Below are positions 56,115 to 64,000 of a DNA stretch of 64,000 nucleotides, in pieces. The stretch is from Herbaspirillum sp. alder98. GTDB taxonomy: Bacteria; Pseudomonadota; Gammaproteobacteria; Burkholderiales; Burkholderiaceae_D. The stretch covers positions 62,001 to 126,000 of the forward strand of contig NZ_JAIUCY010000012.1 of assembly GCF_020179755.1 (NCBI RefSeq). Reading direction: 5' to 3'. How positions within the stretch are numbered: the stretch's first letter is position 1; each line of letters begins with the position of its first letter. The position numbers were made by a program, and so were the translations under genes. A model generated the notes under the pieces. It searched no databases. It was given only the letters and a program-made list of their open reading frames with translations, and was not told where the DNA came from.

Positions 56115-57287
56115 TCAGGCGGCCTGCAGCGACTTGCCCAGGCGACGCAGGAACTGTTCGCAGTTGGCCAGTTGATCCAGCGTCACGAACTCGTTGGGCT
56201 TGTGGGCGTTGCCGATATCGCCGGGACCGCAGACGATGGTCGGAATGCCGATCTGCTGGAACAGCCCGGCTTCGGTGCCATAGGCCACCTTGCGGGTTTC
56301 ACGGTCGCCGGTCAGCGCACGCACCAGTTCGGTCATGGCCGCCTGTTCGGCCGCTTCCAGCGCCGGGCTGCCGGCGAAGTTGTCGATCTCGATGCGGGCA
56401 TCGGCGAACTCCAGCTTCATCTTGGGCAGCAGCACATCGCGCACGTAGTTGTCGATCTGGGCCTGGATGTCGCCCACCGTCATACCCGGCAGGTTGCGGA
56501 ATTCATAAGTGAATTCGCACAGCTCGGGAATGGTGTTGACCGCAATGCCGCCGCGAATCTGGTTGGTGGTCATGGTGGTAAACGGCACGTCGAAGAACTG
56601 ATCGTAGGGACCGTTGGCCTTGTACGCATCGGCGAAGTCGCGAATCGCGCAGATCAACCGCGCCGAGTGCTCGATGGCGTTGCAGCCCTGGGGCGTGAGC
56701 GACGAATGGGCCGACTTGCCATGCACCTTGCAGGCGAACACGTTGATGCCCTTGTGCGCCACCACCACATTCATGTTGGTCGGCTCGCCCACTACGCAAC
56801 CGTCGACCTTGATGCCGCGACGAACGATTTCTTCCAGCATCACCGGCGCGCCGATGCAGCCGATTTCCTCGTCGTACGAAAATGCCAGGTGCATCGGCTT
56901 GACGCGCGGCATGGCCAGGAATTCAGGCACCAGCGCCATGGCCGTGCCGATGAAACCCTTCATGTCGCAGGTGCCGCGCCCGAACAATGCGCCATCCTTC
57001 TCGGTCAGCTTGAAGGGGTCGGTGTCCCACTTCTGTCCGTCCACCGGCACCACGTCGGTATGACCGGACAACACGATGCCGCCATCCGTGCTGCCAGCGG
57101 CATCGCCGGCGGTCGCCGGCAGCGTGGCAAACAGGTTGGCCTTGGTCTTTTCCTTGTTGTGGGCGAACCAGGGCTTGATGCCCTGTTGTTCCAGGCTGTC
57201 GCGCAGCGTGGCGATCAGGTCGAGATTGGAGTTGCGGCTGGTGGTGTCGAAGCCGACCAGCGTTTCCAGCCATTGGCGGTTATTCAT
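56115..57287 (-). CDS. argE: Acetylornithine deacetylase
   Basis: The 390-residue M20-family metallohydrolase removes the acetyl group from N-acetylornithine in arginine synthesis. Signatures: VLSGHTDVVPVDGQKWDTDPF with the first metal His and Asp, GRGTCDMKGFIG with the bridging Asp, SYDEEIGCIGAP with the catalytic and metal Glu pair, and a dimerisation domain with HGKSAHSSLTPQG. Length and the GHTDVVPVDGQ pattern fit ArgE rather than DapE. It is followed by a strong terminator. Confidence 0.93.
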   Translation of the reverse strand: MNNRQWLETLVGFDTTSRNSNLDLIATLRDSLEQQGIKPWFAHNKEKTKANLFATLPATAGDAAGSTDGGIVLSGHTDVVPVDGQKWDTDPFKLTEKDGALFGRGTCDMKGFIGTAMALVPEFLAMPRVKPMHLAFSYDEEIGCIGAPVMLEEIVRRGIKVDGCVVGEPTNMNVVVAHKGINVFACKVHGKSAHSSLTPQGCNAIEHSARLICAIRDFADAYKANGPYDQFFDVPFTTMTTNQIRGGIAVNTIPELCEFTYEFRNLPGMTVGDIQAQIDNYVRDVLLPKMKLEFADARIEIDNFAGSPALEAAEQAAMTELVRALTGDRETRKVAYGTEAGLFQQIGIPTIVCGPGDIGNAHKPNEFVTLDQLANCEQFLRRLGKSLQAA

Positions 57288-57311
57288 GGTGTGATTGCAG
57301 TTCTACGGATA

Positions 57312-57340
57312 AATAAAAAGCGTCTGCGCCCGAGGGACGC
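57312..57340 (-). terminator. Rho-independent terminator of lolD
   Basis: CGTCTGCG and CGCAGACG form a stem around a CCC/GGG-containing loop; on the minus strand it is followed by CTTTTTATTT. It is about 70 bp after the lolD stop, and no lolE follows. Confidence 0.85.
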
Positions 57341-57411
57341 AGACGACATGACGCTAGGCACTATTATGAGGCCGTTCGGCGATTGCCGCCGACAGCCCCC
57401 TCTCGCGACAG

Positions 57412-58110
57412 TCAGCCAGGCTGCAAACCGTTCTCCGACAGGCGCAACAGACGCTTGCAGCGCCCGGCCAGTTCATTGTCGTGCGTGACGATGACAAAGG
57501 CCGTGCCCAGCGTGGCCGACAACTCCATCATCAGCGCAAAGGTGCGGTCGGCGGTGCCACGGTCGAGGTTGCCGGTGGGCTCGTCGGCCAGCACGCAGGC
57601 CGGACGCGTCACCAGCGCGCGCGCCAGCGCCACCCGTTGACGCTCGCCGCCGGACAGCTCGCCCGGCACGTGCGACACCCGCTGTTCCAGGCCGACCCGG
57701 GCCAATATCTCGCGCGCCTGCTGCTGCGCCTCGCCGCGCTTGACGCGACGGATCATCAGCGGCATGGCCACGTTGTCCAGCGCCGAGAACTCGGGCAGCA
57801 GATGGTGGAACTGGTAGACGAAACCCAGCGACTGGTTGCGCAACTGGCCCCGGGCCGATTCGCCCAGGGTGGCGAAGTCGCGCCCATGCAACTGCACGGT
57901 GCCGGTGGTGGGCGTATCGAGCCCACCCAGCAAATGCAACAGCGTCGACTTGCCCGAGCCTGAGGCGCCGACGATGGCCACCTGCTCGCCACGCCGCACG
58001 TCGATGTCGACGCCCTGCAGCACCTTCACCGAATACTTGCCCTGCGAAAAAGTCTTGCCCAGGCCGCGCGCGGCCAGCACTACCGGTTCTTGGTCGATCA
58101 CATCATTCAT
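57412..58110 (-). CDS. lolD: LolD ATPase of the lipoprotein-releasing ABC transporter
   Basis: The 232-residue ABC ATPase has Walker A GASGSGKS (about 48-55), the Q-loop [11 protein letters not shown] typical of LolD/MacB, the signature LSGGERQ (152-158), Walker [11 protein letters not shown] and the H-loop VTHDNEL. It powers release of lipoproteins from the inner membrane to LolA. The ATG at 58110 overlaps the lolC stop by 8 bp; the first nine codons of the longer frame overlap further and are not conserved. Only one permease gene accompanies it. Confidence 0.95.
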   Translation of the reverse strand: MNDVIDQEPVVLAARGLGKTFSQGKYSVKVLQGVDIDVRRGEQVAIVGASGSGKSTLLHLLGGLDTPTTGTVQLHGRDFATLGESARGQLRNQSLGFVYQFHHLLPEFSALDNVAMPLMIRRVKRGEAQQQAREILARVGLEQRVSHVPGELSGGERQRVALARALVTRPACVLADEPTGNLDRGTADRTFALMMELSATLGTAFVIVTHDNELAGRCKRLLRLSENGLQPG

Positions 58111-59368
58111 AACGCAGGGCCTCCGCCGGTTTGACACGGGCCGCGGCCCAGCTGGGATACAAGGTCGCCAGGAACGCCAGCACCACGGCCAGCGCGCCGA
58201 TGGTATAGACGTCCGACCAGATCAGATCGGACGGCAACTCCGAGATCACATAGATGCTCTTGGGCAGGAACTGTACATGGAAGGCGCGCTCGATGGCCGG
58301 CACCACGACATCGATGTTGAGCGCCACCGCCACGCCCAGGCCGATGCCCACGGCGGTGCCGATCAGCCCCACCAGTGCGCCCTGGATCACGAAGATCTTC
58401 ATGATCGAGGCCGGCGAAGCTCCCAGCGTGCGCAGGATGGCGATGTCGGCCTGCTTGTCGGTAACCGTCATGACCAGCGTCGAGACCAGGTTGAAAGCCG
58501 CCACCGCGATGATCAGGGTGAGGATGATGAACATCATCCGCTTCTCGGTCTTGACGGCGGCGAACCAGTTGCTGTTCTGCTGCGACCAGTCGCGCAGATA
58601 CAGGTCGCCCGACAGCGTCGAAGCCAGTTGCTGGGTCACCTGCGGCGCTTCCAGCATGTCGCGGATGCGCAGCCGCACGCCACTGGGGGCGTCCAGCCGG
58701 AACAAGGTCTCGGCGTCCTGCATCTGGATGAAGGCCAGCGACGAATCGAATTCGAAATGCCCGGCCTCGAAGATCCCCCCCACCGTGAACTGCTTCAGGC
58801 GCGGCAGCACGCCGGCCGGTGTGACCTGTCCCTGGGGTGCGATCAGCGTAACCTTGTCGCCCACGCCCACGCGCAGGCCGCGCGCCAGTTCGCTGCCGAG
58901 CACGATATTGAACTCACCCGCCTTGAGCGAACCGAAACTGCCCTTGATGACCTTGCTGGCCACATCCGACACCTTCGGTTCTTCGTCCGGCAGCACGCCG
59001 CGCACCATCACCCCGCGCACGCTGTCGTCGCGCGTCATCATGGCCTGGGCCGAGACATAGGGCGCCGCGCCCAGCACTTCCTTGTTCTGGAAGGTCTGCT
59101 TGGCCACCGCCTGCCAGTCGTGCATGGCGCCGGAGGCGTCGAACACCTCGATATGCGCCAGCACCGACAGCATGCGGTCACGCACTTCCTTCTGGAAGCC
59201 GTTCATGACCGACAGCACCACGATCAGCGCTGCCACGCCGAGCCCGATGCCAGCCATCGAAATGAGGGAAATGAACGAAATGAAACTGTTACGGCCGCTG
59301 CGCTTGCCGGCACGCGTATAGCGGATGCCGACCAGCCACTCGAACGGCAGGTTTTTTATCAAACTCAA
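58103..59368 (-). CDS. lolC: Lipoprotein-releasing ABC permease LolC/LolE family (LolF-type)
   Basis: The 421-residue permease has four membrane helices, one N-terminal ([26 protein letters not shown]) and three C-terminal ([56 protein letters not shown]), with a periplasmic domain between. The FE(W/F)[10 protein letters not shown]-terminus is conserved. No ATG is nearby: a TTG at 59368 with GGAG 5 nt upstream gives the right start; a TTG two codons later is the alternative. There is one permease gene and no lolE, so it likely works as a homodimer (LolF). Confidence 0.92.
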   Translation of the reverse strand: MSLIKNLPFEWLVGIRYTRAGKRSGRNSFISFISLISMAGIGLGVAALIVVLSVMNGFQKEVRDRMLSVLAHIEVFDASGAMHDWQAVAKQTFQNKEVLGAAPYVSAQAMMTRDDSVRGVMVRGVLPDEEPKVSDVASKVIKGSFGSLKAGEFNIVLGSELARGLRVGVGDKVTLIAPQGQVTPAGVLPRLKQFTVGGIFEAGHFEFDSSLAFIQMQDAETLFRLDAPSGVRLRIRDMLEAPQVTQQLASTLSGDLYLRDWSQQNSNWFAAVKTEKRMMFIILTLIIAVAAFNLVSTLVMTVTDKQADIAILRTLGASPASIMKIFVIQGALVGLIGTAVGIGLGVAVALNIDVVVPAIERAFHVQFLPKSIYVISELPSDLIWSDVYTIGALAVVLAFLATLYPSWAAARVKPAEALRYE

Positions 59369-59569
59369 AATTGCTCCGTGATTGACCCCGAGGGCGAGGC
59401 GAAGCGCGCAGTTTGCCACAGAATGGACCTGCTGCCGCGCTTGGCCCCAGTGCGCTGTAGAGCGTAATGCGGCGTACTGGTTCACTGCTTGCAGCAAGAA
59501 CTGGTTATATATACAGTATCGCCATCACGTCGGCTAAAGTTGGCCGACTGCCTGCTCATCCTGCACACC

Positions 59570-61666
59570 ATGTCCACCGAACTCCACACCGAACTCCACA
59601 CCGATCCCTTCGCCCGCCTGAACCCGCAGCAGCGCGCCGCCGTCGACCACGACGGCCGCCTGCCGCCGGACCAGCAACGCCCCTTGCTGATCGTGGCCGG
59701 CGCCGGCTCGGGCAAGACCAACACGCTGGCGCACCGGGTGGCGCGCCTGATCCTCGACGGCGCCGACCCGCAGCGCATGCTGCTGCTCACCTTTTCGCGC
59801 CGGGCCGCGGCCGACATGGGGCGGCGCGTCGGCCAGGTGATCCGGCAAGTGCTGCAACTGGCGCCCGAGGCCGCGCCGCCTGCGCTGCCCTGGTCGGGCA
59901 CCTTCCACGCCGTCGGCGCCCGGCTGCTGCGTGACTATGCCGTGCAGATCGGGCTGGAACCGGACTTCACCATCCAGGACCGGGGCGACTCCGAAGACCT
60001 GATCGGCCTGTTGCGCCACGAAATGGGCCTGTCGTCGACCGACAAGCGCTTTCCGCTCAAGGGCACCTGCCTGGCGATCTACTCGCGCGCCGTCAACACC
60101 CGCGCCGAACTGGGCCAACTGCTGGCCAGCCAGTTTCCCTGGTGCCGCGAATGGGAACGGCAACTGGCCGATCTCTTCTCGCGCTACGTCGATGCCAAGG
60201 AACAGCAGCACGTGCTCGACTACGACGACCTGCTGCTGTACTGGGCCGACCTGCTGTCGGAGCCCGAACTGGCGCAGCACATGGGTCAGCGCTTCGACCA
60301 TGTGCTGGTCGACGAATACCAGGACACCAACCGCCTGCAGGCCGACATCCTGCACCGCCTCAAGCCCGACGGCGCCGGCGTGACCGCGGTGGGCGACGAC
60401 GCCCAGTCGATCTATTCGTTCCGTGGCGCCACGGTGCGCAACATCCTCGACTTTCCGGATCTGTTTTCGCGCCAGGCCGCAGTGGTCACGCTGGAACGCA
60501 ACTACCGCTCGACGCAACCGATCCTGGCGGCCTCCAATGCGGTCATCGCCGACGCTCCCGAACGCCATCACAAGCACCTGTGGAGCGACACCCCGTCGTC
60601 GCAGAAGCCGCAATTGGTGGTGATCCCCGACGAAGCCGAGCAGGCGCGCTGGATCGCCAACCGGGTGCTGGCCCATCGCGAACAGGGCCTTACCCTCAAG
60701 TCGCAGGCGGTGCTGTTTCGCACCGCCACCCACAGCGCCGCGCTGGAGCTGGAACTGGCCCGCCGCAATATTCCCTTCGTCAAGTTCGGCGGCCTGAAAT
60801 TTCTGGAAAGCACTCACATCAAGGACCTGCTCTCGCTGCTACGGCTGGCCCACAACCCGCATGGCCGCATGGCGGGCTTTCGGGCCTTGCAGCTGATCCC
60901 CGGGGTCGGTCCGGCCACCGCCCGCAAAGCGCTCGACGCCATGACCGGCGCCGGCGACCCGGCCGATGCGCTGCTCAATTTCAGCGCCCCCTCCAGCATT
61001 GCGCTGGAATGGCAGGCCTTCGCCGACGCCTATGCGCTGATGCGCCGTGCCGGGGCGCCCTGGCCGACCGACATCAATGTGGCGCGCGACTGGTACCTGC
61101 CGCAGCTGGAACGCCGCTACGACGACGCCAGCGCCCGTAGCGCCGACATCGAACAACTGGCGGCGCTGGCCGCCGGCTATGCCTCGCGCGAGAAATTCCT
61201 CACCGAGCTGACGCTGGACCCGCCCGAGTCCAGCAGCGACTATTCGGCCCCACCCTATCGCGACGAGGACTACCTCACCCTCTCCACCATCCACTCCGCC
61301 AAGGGCCAGGAATGGCGCTCGGTGCATGTCCTCAACGTAGTTGACGGCTGCATTCCGTCCGACCTGGCCACCGGCAGCGAAGCCGAGATCGCCGAAGAAC
61401 GGCGCCTGCTGTACGTGGCGATGACCCGCGCCCGCGAGCATCTGCACCTGGTGGTGCCGCAGCGTTTCTACATCACCCAGCAGACGGCCCAGGGCGACCG
61501 CCACGTCAACGCCATCCGCAGCCGCTTCATCACCACCCGCATGCTGCAGCACTTCGATGACAGCCTGTGGCTGTCGGCCGAAGTCAACGGTGCGCGCACG
61601 CCCATGCCGGAGAGCGTGAGGATGCTGGTGCGGCAACGCGCCAAGCGTGCCTGGACGAAACCATAA
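59570..61666 (+). CDS. UvrD/Rep-family superfamily 1 ATP-dependent DNA helicase
   Basis: The 698-residue helicase has motif I AGAGSGKT (43-50), motif Ia TFSRRAA, motif II VLVDEYQDTN, motif III VGDDAQSIYSFRGA, motif IV LERNYRS, motif V TIHSAKGQEWRSVHVL and motif VI VAMTRAREHLHL. It unwinds 3' to 5'. It is shorter than UvrD by about 20 residues and the subfamily (UvrD, Rep or a betaproteobacterial paralogue) is not certain. The ATG at 59570 is followed by a 12-bp tandem repeat encoding TELH-TELH-T. It is divergent from lolC. Confidence 0.93.
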   Translation: MSTELHTELHTDPFARLNPQQRAAVDHDGRLPPDQQRPLLIVAGAGSGKTNTLAHRVARLILDGADPQRMLLLTFSRRAAADMGRRVGQVIRQVLQLAPEAAPPALPWSGTFHAVGARLLRDYAVQIGLEPDFTIQDRGDSEDLIGLLRHEMGLSSTDKRFPLKGTCLAIYSRAVNTRAELGQLLASQFPWCREWERQLADLFSRYVDAKEQQHVLDYDDLLLYWADLLSEPELAQHMGQRFDHVLVDEYQDTNRLQADILHRLKPDGAGVTAVGDDAQSIYSFRGATVRNILDFPDLFSRQAAVVTLERNYRSTQPILAASNAVIADAPERHHKHLWSDTPSSQKPQLVVIPDEAEQARWIANRVLAHREQGLTLKSQAVLFRTATHSAALELELARRNIPFVKFGGLKFLESTHIKDLLSLLRLAHNPHGRMAGFRALQLIPGVGPATARKALDAMTGAGDPADALLNFSAPSSIALEWQAFADAYALMRRAGAPWPTDINVARDWYLPQLERRYDDASARSADIEQLAALAAGYASREKFLTELTLDPPESSSDYSAPPYRDEDYLTLSTIHSAKGQEWRSVHVLNVVDGCIPSDLATGSEAEIAEERRLLYVAMTRAREHLHLVVPQRFYITQQTAQGDRHVNAIRSRFITTRMLQHFDDSLWLSAEVNGARTPMPESVRMLVRQRAKRAWTKP

Positions 61667-61699
61667 CCAATACCTCGCGAGCCGCTAAAATAGCGCCCC

Positions 61700-62734
61700 A
61701 TGAATCAACTCACTGTATTGATCCCCTTCGCCCTGCCGCCAGCCGAACTGGCCCGCGACCTGTTGCGCCAGGCCAGCGCACCGGCGCTGGCCATGCTGCT
61801 GGCGCGTGCCGGGCAGACTGCGCCGCCCCAGGCCTGTGATCCGTTTTCGCGTGCGCTGCCGCACGAACACTGGCTGGCACAGCACTTCGGCCTGACCCGC
61901 AGTACGCCGGACAGCAGTCCGCCAGCGGCCAGCGCGCTGATGCAGCGCTTCGGCCATGGCGCCCGCGAAGGCCACTGGTTCGTCCTGCACCCGGCGCATA
62001 TCCATGTCGCGCGCGACCACCTGGTGCTGACCGACGTCGGCCAGCTGCAACTGGAACAGGCCCAGTCGCAGAAGCTGTTCGACGCCGCCGCCCCGCTGTT
62101 TGTCGAGTTGGGCTACGAACTGATCTATGGCGACGCCCGCACCTGGTTCATCCGCGCCGATGCCTGGGCCGGCCTGCGCACCTCGACCCCGGGCGCGGCC
62201 AGCGGGCGCAACGTCGACATCTGGATGCCGGAAGGCCCGGGTGAGCTGGCCTGGCGCAAGCTGCAAAATGAAGTGCAGATGCAGTGGTTCACCGAGGCGC
62301 TCAACGAAGAGCGCGAGGCGCGCGGCCTGAAGACCGTCAATTCGATCTGGCTCTGGGGCGGCAGCAATGCCGGCGCCGATACCGGCGCCAAACCCGGCGC
62401 CACCAGTGTTGCACCCGGCGGCTGGCAACTGCCGCTGGGCCAGGGCGGTGCGGCAGAGCTGGGCGCACTCGTCGCCGCCTCCGGCCCGCGCCTGCTGGCG
62501 CTGGATACGCTGATCGAGCTGGCGCTGGCCGAAGAATGGGGGCTGTGGCTGCAACGCGTGGAAGAACTCGACCGCGACTGGCTGGCGCCGCTGCTGGACG
62601 CCCTGCGGGCCGGCGCCATCGACCGCATCGAGCTGGTGCTGACCGGCTCGGACCGGGTCCGGCAATTCGGCACCGGTCGCGCCAACCTGCGCAAGTTCTG
62701 GGTCAAACCCTCCCTCTCACGATTGGCCGCATGA
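61700..62734 (+). CDS. RpfE-like conserved protein upstream of recJ
   Basis: The 344-residue protein matches the COG4255-type uncharacterised proteins sometimes named RpfE or phosphoglycerate-mutase-like regulatory protein. A conserved core is visible: GHWFVLHPAHIHVARDHLVL, the repeated basic YGDARTWFIRADAW and GRNVDIWMPEG, then the NSIWLWGGS motif typical of the family. It is soluble and without a known catalytic site. It overlaps recJ by 4 bp (ATGA), the usual arrangement in betaproteobacteria. Function is unknown. Confidence 0.75.
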   Translation: MNQLTVLIPFALPPAELARDLLRQASAPALAMLLARAGQTAPPQACDPFSRALPHEHWLAQHFGLTRSTPDSSPPAASALMQRFGHGAREGHWFVLHPAHIHVARDHLVLTDVGQLQLEQAQSQKLFDAAAPLFVELGYELIYGDARTWFIRADAWAGLRTSTPGAASGRNVDIWMPEGPGELAWRKLQNEVQMQWFTEALNEEREARGLKTVNSIWLWGGSNAGADTGAKPGATSVAPGGWQLPLGQGGAAELGALVAASGPRLLALDTLIELALAEEWGLWLQRVEELDRDWLAPLLDALRAGAIDRIELVLTGSDRVRQFGTGRANLRKFWVKPSLSRLAA

Positions 62735-64000
62735 TTCGCATCACCACCCGTCCCTATTCGGCGCAGCAGGCCGACCAACTGATCGCCGAAGGCGTGCACC
62801 CGGTGCTGGCGCGGGTATATGCCGCGCGCGGGCTGTCGAGCGCGCGCGAGCTGGCCAGCGAATTGCAGTCGCTGATCCCGCCGTCAGGCCTGCTGCATAT
62901 CGACGCCGCGGCGCGCTACCTGGCCGATGCCATCGCCGACGGCAAGAAGCTGGTGATCGTGGCCGACTACGACTGCGACGGCGCCACCGCCTGCGCCGTC
63001 GGGCTGCGCGGCTTGCGCATGCTGGGCGCGCAGGTCGACTACATCGTACCCAACCGCTTCGAATACGGTTATGGCCTCACGCCCGAGATCGTCGAACTGA
63101 CCGTGCGCGAGAAAGCGCCCGACATCATCGTCACCGTCGACAACGGCATCGCCAGTATCGACGGCGTGGCCGAAGCCAGGCGGCGTGGCATCGACGTGGT
63201 GGTGACCGACCACCACCTGCCGGGCGACTCGCTGCCGGACGCGCGCGTGATCGTCAATCCGAACCAGCCCGAGTGCGGCTTCCCGAGCAAGAACCTGGCC
63301 GGGGTGGGCGTGATGTTCTATGTGCTGCTGGCGTTGCGCGCCGAAATGCGCCAGCGCGGCATCTTCGACGTCAAGAACCAGCCGCCGCTGGGCAACCTGC
63401 TCGACCTGGTCGCGCTGGGCACGGTGGCCGACGTCGTCAAGCTCGACGCCAACAACCGCATCCTGGTGGCGCAAGGCCTCAAGCGCATGCGCAGCGGCCG
63501 CATGCATCCCGGCATCGCCGCCCTGTTTCGCGCGGCCGGCCGTGAAGCCCGCCGCGCCACGCCGTTCGACCTCGGTTTTGCGGTCGGCCCACGCCTCAAC
63601 GCCGCCGGCCGGCTGGCCGACATGTCGCTGGGCATCGAATGCCTGGTCACCGATGACGAAGGGCGGGCCTGGACCATTGCCCAGCAACTCGACGCCATCA
63701 ACCGCGAGCGGCGCGACATCGAGGCCGGCATGCAGGACACCGCGATGATCCTGCTGGACGACTTCAACCCGGCCGACCGCCGCACCATCTCGGTCTTCGA
63801 TCCCTCCTGGCACCAAGGCGTGATCGGCATCGTCGCCTCACGCCTGAAGGACAAGTTCTACCGTCCGACCATCACCTTCGCCCCGGGCGACGAAGGCTTC
63901 ATCAAGGGCTCGGGCCGCTCGATCGGCGGCTTCCACCTGCGCGACGCGCTGGACCTGGTGTCCAAGCACGCGCCCTCGGTCATCACCAAGTTTGGCGGCC
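62731..64000 (+). CDS. recJ: Single-strand-specific exonuclease RecJ (partial, N-terminal part)
   Basis: The first 423 codons are present; the gene runs off the right edge. RecJ degrades single-stranded DNA 5' to 3' in recombination and mismatch repair. DHH-phosphoesterase motifs are intact: IVADYDCDGATA (about 77-88) with metal-binding aspartates, TVDNGI (136-141), VVTDHHLPG (158-166) and GVGVMFYVLLAL. The DHHA1 start (DPSWHQGVIGIVASRLKDKF) is in view. The start ATG overlaps the preceding stop. Confidence 0.95.
   Translation, partial: MIRITTRPYSAQQADQLIAEGVHPVLARVYAARGLSSARELASELQSLIPPSGLLHIDAAARYLADAIADGKKLVIVADYDCDGATACAVGLRGLRMLGAQVDYIVPNRFEYGYGLTPEIVELTVREKAPDIIVTVDNGIASIDGVAEARRRGIDVVVTDHHLPGDSLPDARVIVNPNQPECGFPSKNLAGVGVMFYVLLALRAEMRQRGIFDVKNQPPLGNLLDLVALGTVADVVKLDANNRILVAQGLKRMRSGRMHPGIAALFRAAGREARRATPFDLGFAVGPRLNAAGRLADMSLGIECLVTDDEGRAWTIAQQLDAINRERRDIEAGMQDTAMILLDDFNPADRRTISVFDPSWHQGVIGIVASRLKDKFYRPTITFAPGDEGFIKGSGRSIGGFHLRDALDLVSKHAPSVITKFGG

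Overview
The window is a GC-rich, densely packed bacterial chromosome segment. Gene content and order (pyrG-kdsA-eno-ftsB, a single lolC/lolD pair, an rpfE-like gene overlapping recJ, an Ftr-type ferrous iron operon, a Tas-like reductase, a SpecificRecomb-family membrane protein) point to a betaproteobacterium of the order Burkholderiales, probably Oxalobacteraceae (Herbaspirillum-like). That assignment is inference from gene content. No insertion sequence, prophage, CRISPR array or rRNA was seen. There is one tRNA, tRNA-Arg(ACG). Both window ends cut genes: mdcB on the left and recJ on the right.

Region by region. (1) 1-8414: malonate catabolism. A minus-strand operon encodes a TRAP transporter (DctP-DctQ-DctM type) followed by the biotin-independent malonate decarboxylase genes mdcA-C-D-E-G-B, divergent from a FadR-type GntR regulator. 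(2) 8540-13194: an orphan DUF1120 fimbria-like protein, an RluA-type pseudouridine synthase, two small proteins with a common C-terminal tail and FliA-like promoters, and a SpecificRecomb membrane protein. (3) 13203-17841: a four-gene minus-strand operon of a secreted cupredoxin-like protein, a GGDEF-EAL protein, a DUF3034 outer-membrane-type barrel and an exported truncated hemoglobin. (4) 17993-23361: a TetR regulator divergent from an OMF-EmrA-EmrB tripartite drug efflux operon, with repeated operator-like sequences. (5) 23384-31630: S-formylglutathione hydrolase, a Cache-PAS-GAF-GGDEF-EAL protein, an MFS exporter, an aldo/keto reductase and an SBF-like transporter. (6) 31665-35672: yjdM/phnA and the ftrABCD iron operon with a Fur box. 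(7) 35871-46458: a signalling block of two chemoreceptors, an atypical patatin, a receiver protein with Glu at the phosphosite, a histidine kinase/response regulator pair and a diguanylate cyclase, interrupted by metY and tRNA-Arg. (8) 46571-64000: pnuC and housekeeping genes ftsB, eno, kdsA, pyrG, comEC, tatD, argE, lolD/lolC, a UvrD-like helicase, an rpfE-like gene and recJ.

The genes suggest a motile, metabolically flexible environmental or plant-associated organism. It has heavy cyclic-di-GMP control (three GGDEF proteins, all with intact active-site and I-site motifs), chemotaxis, malonate use and high-affinity iron acquisition. The least-described parts are the cupredoxin/GGDEF-EAL/DUF3034/periplasmic globin operon and the pair of FliA-promoted small proteins.
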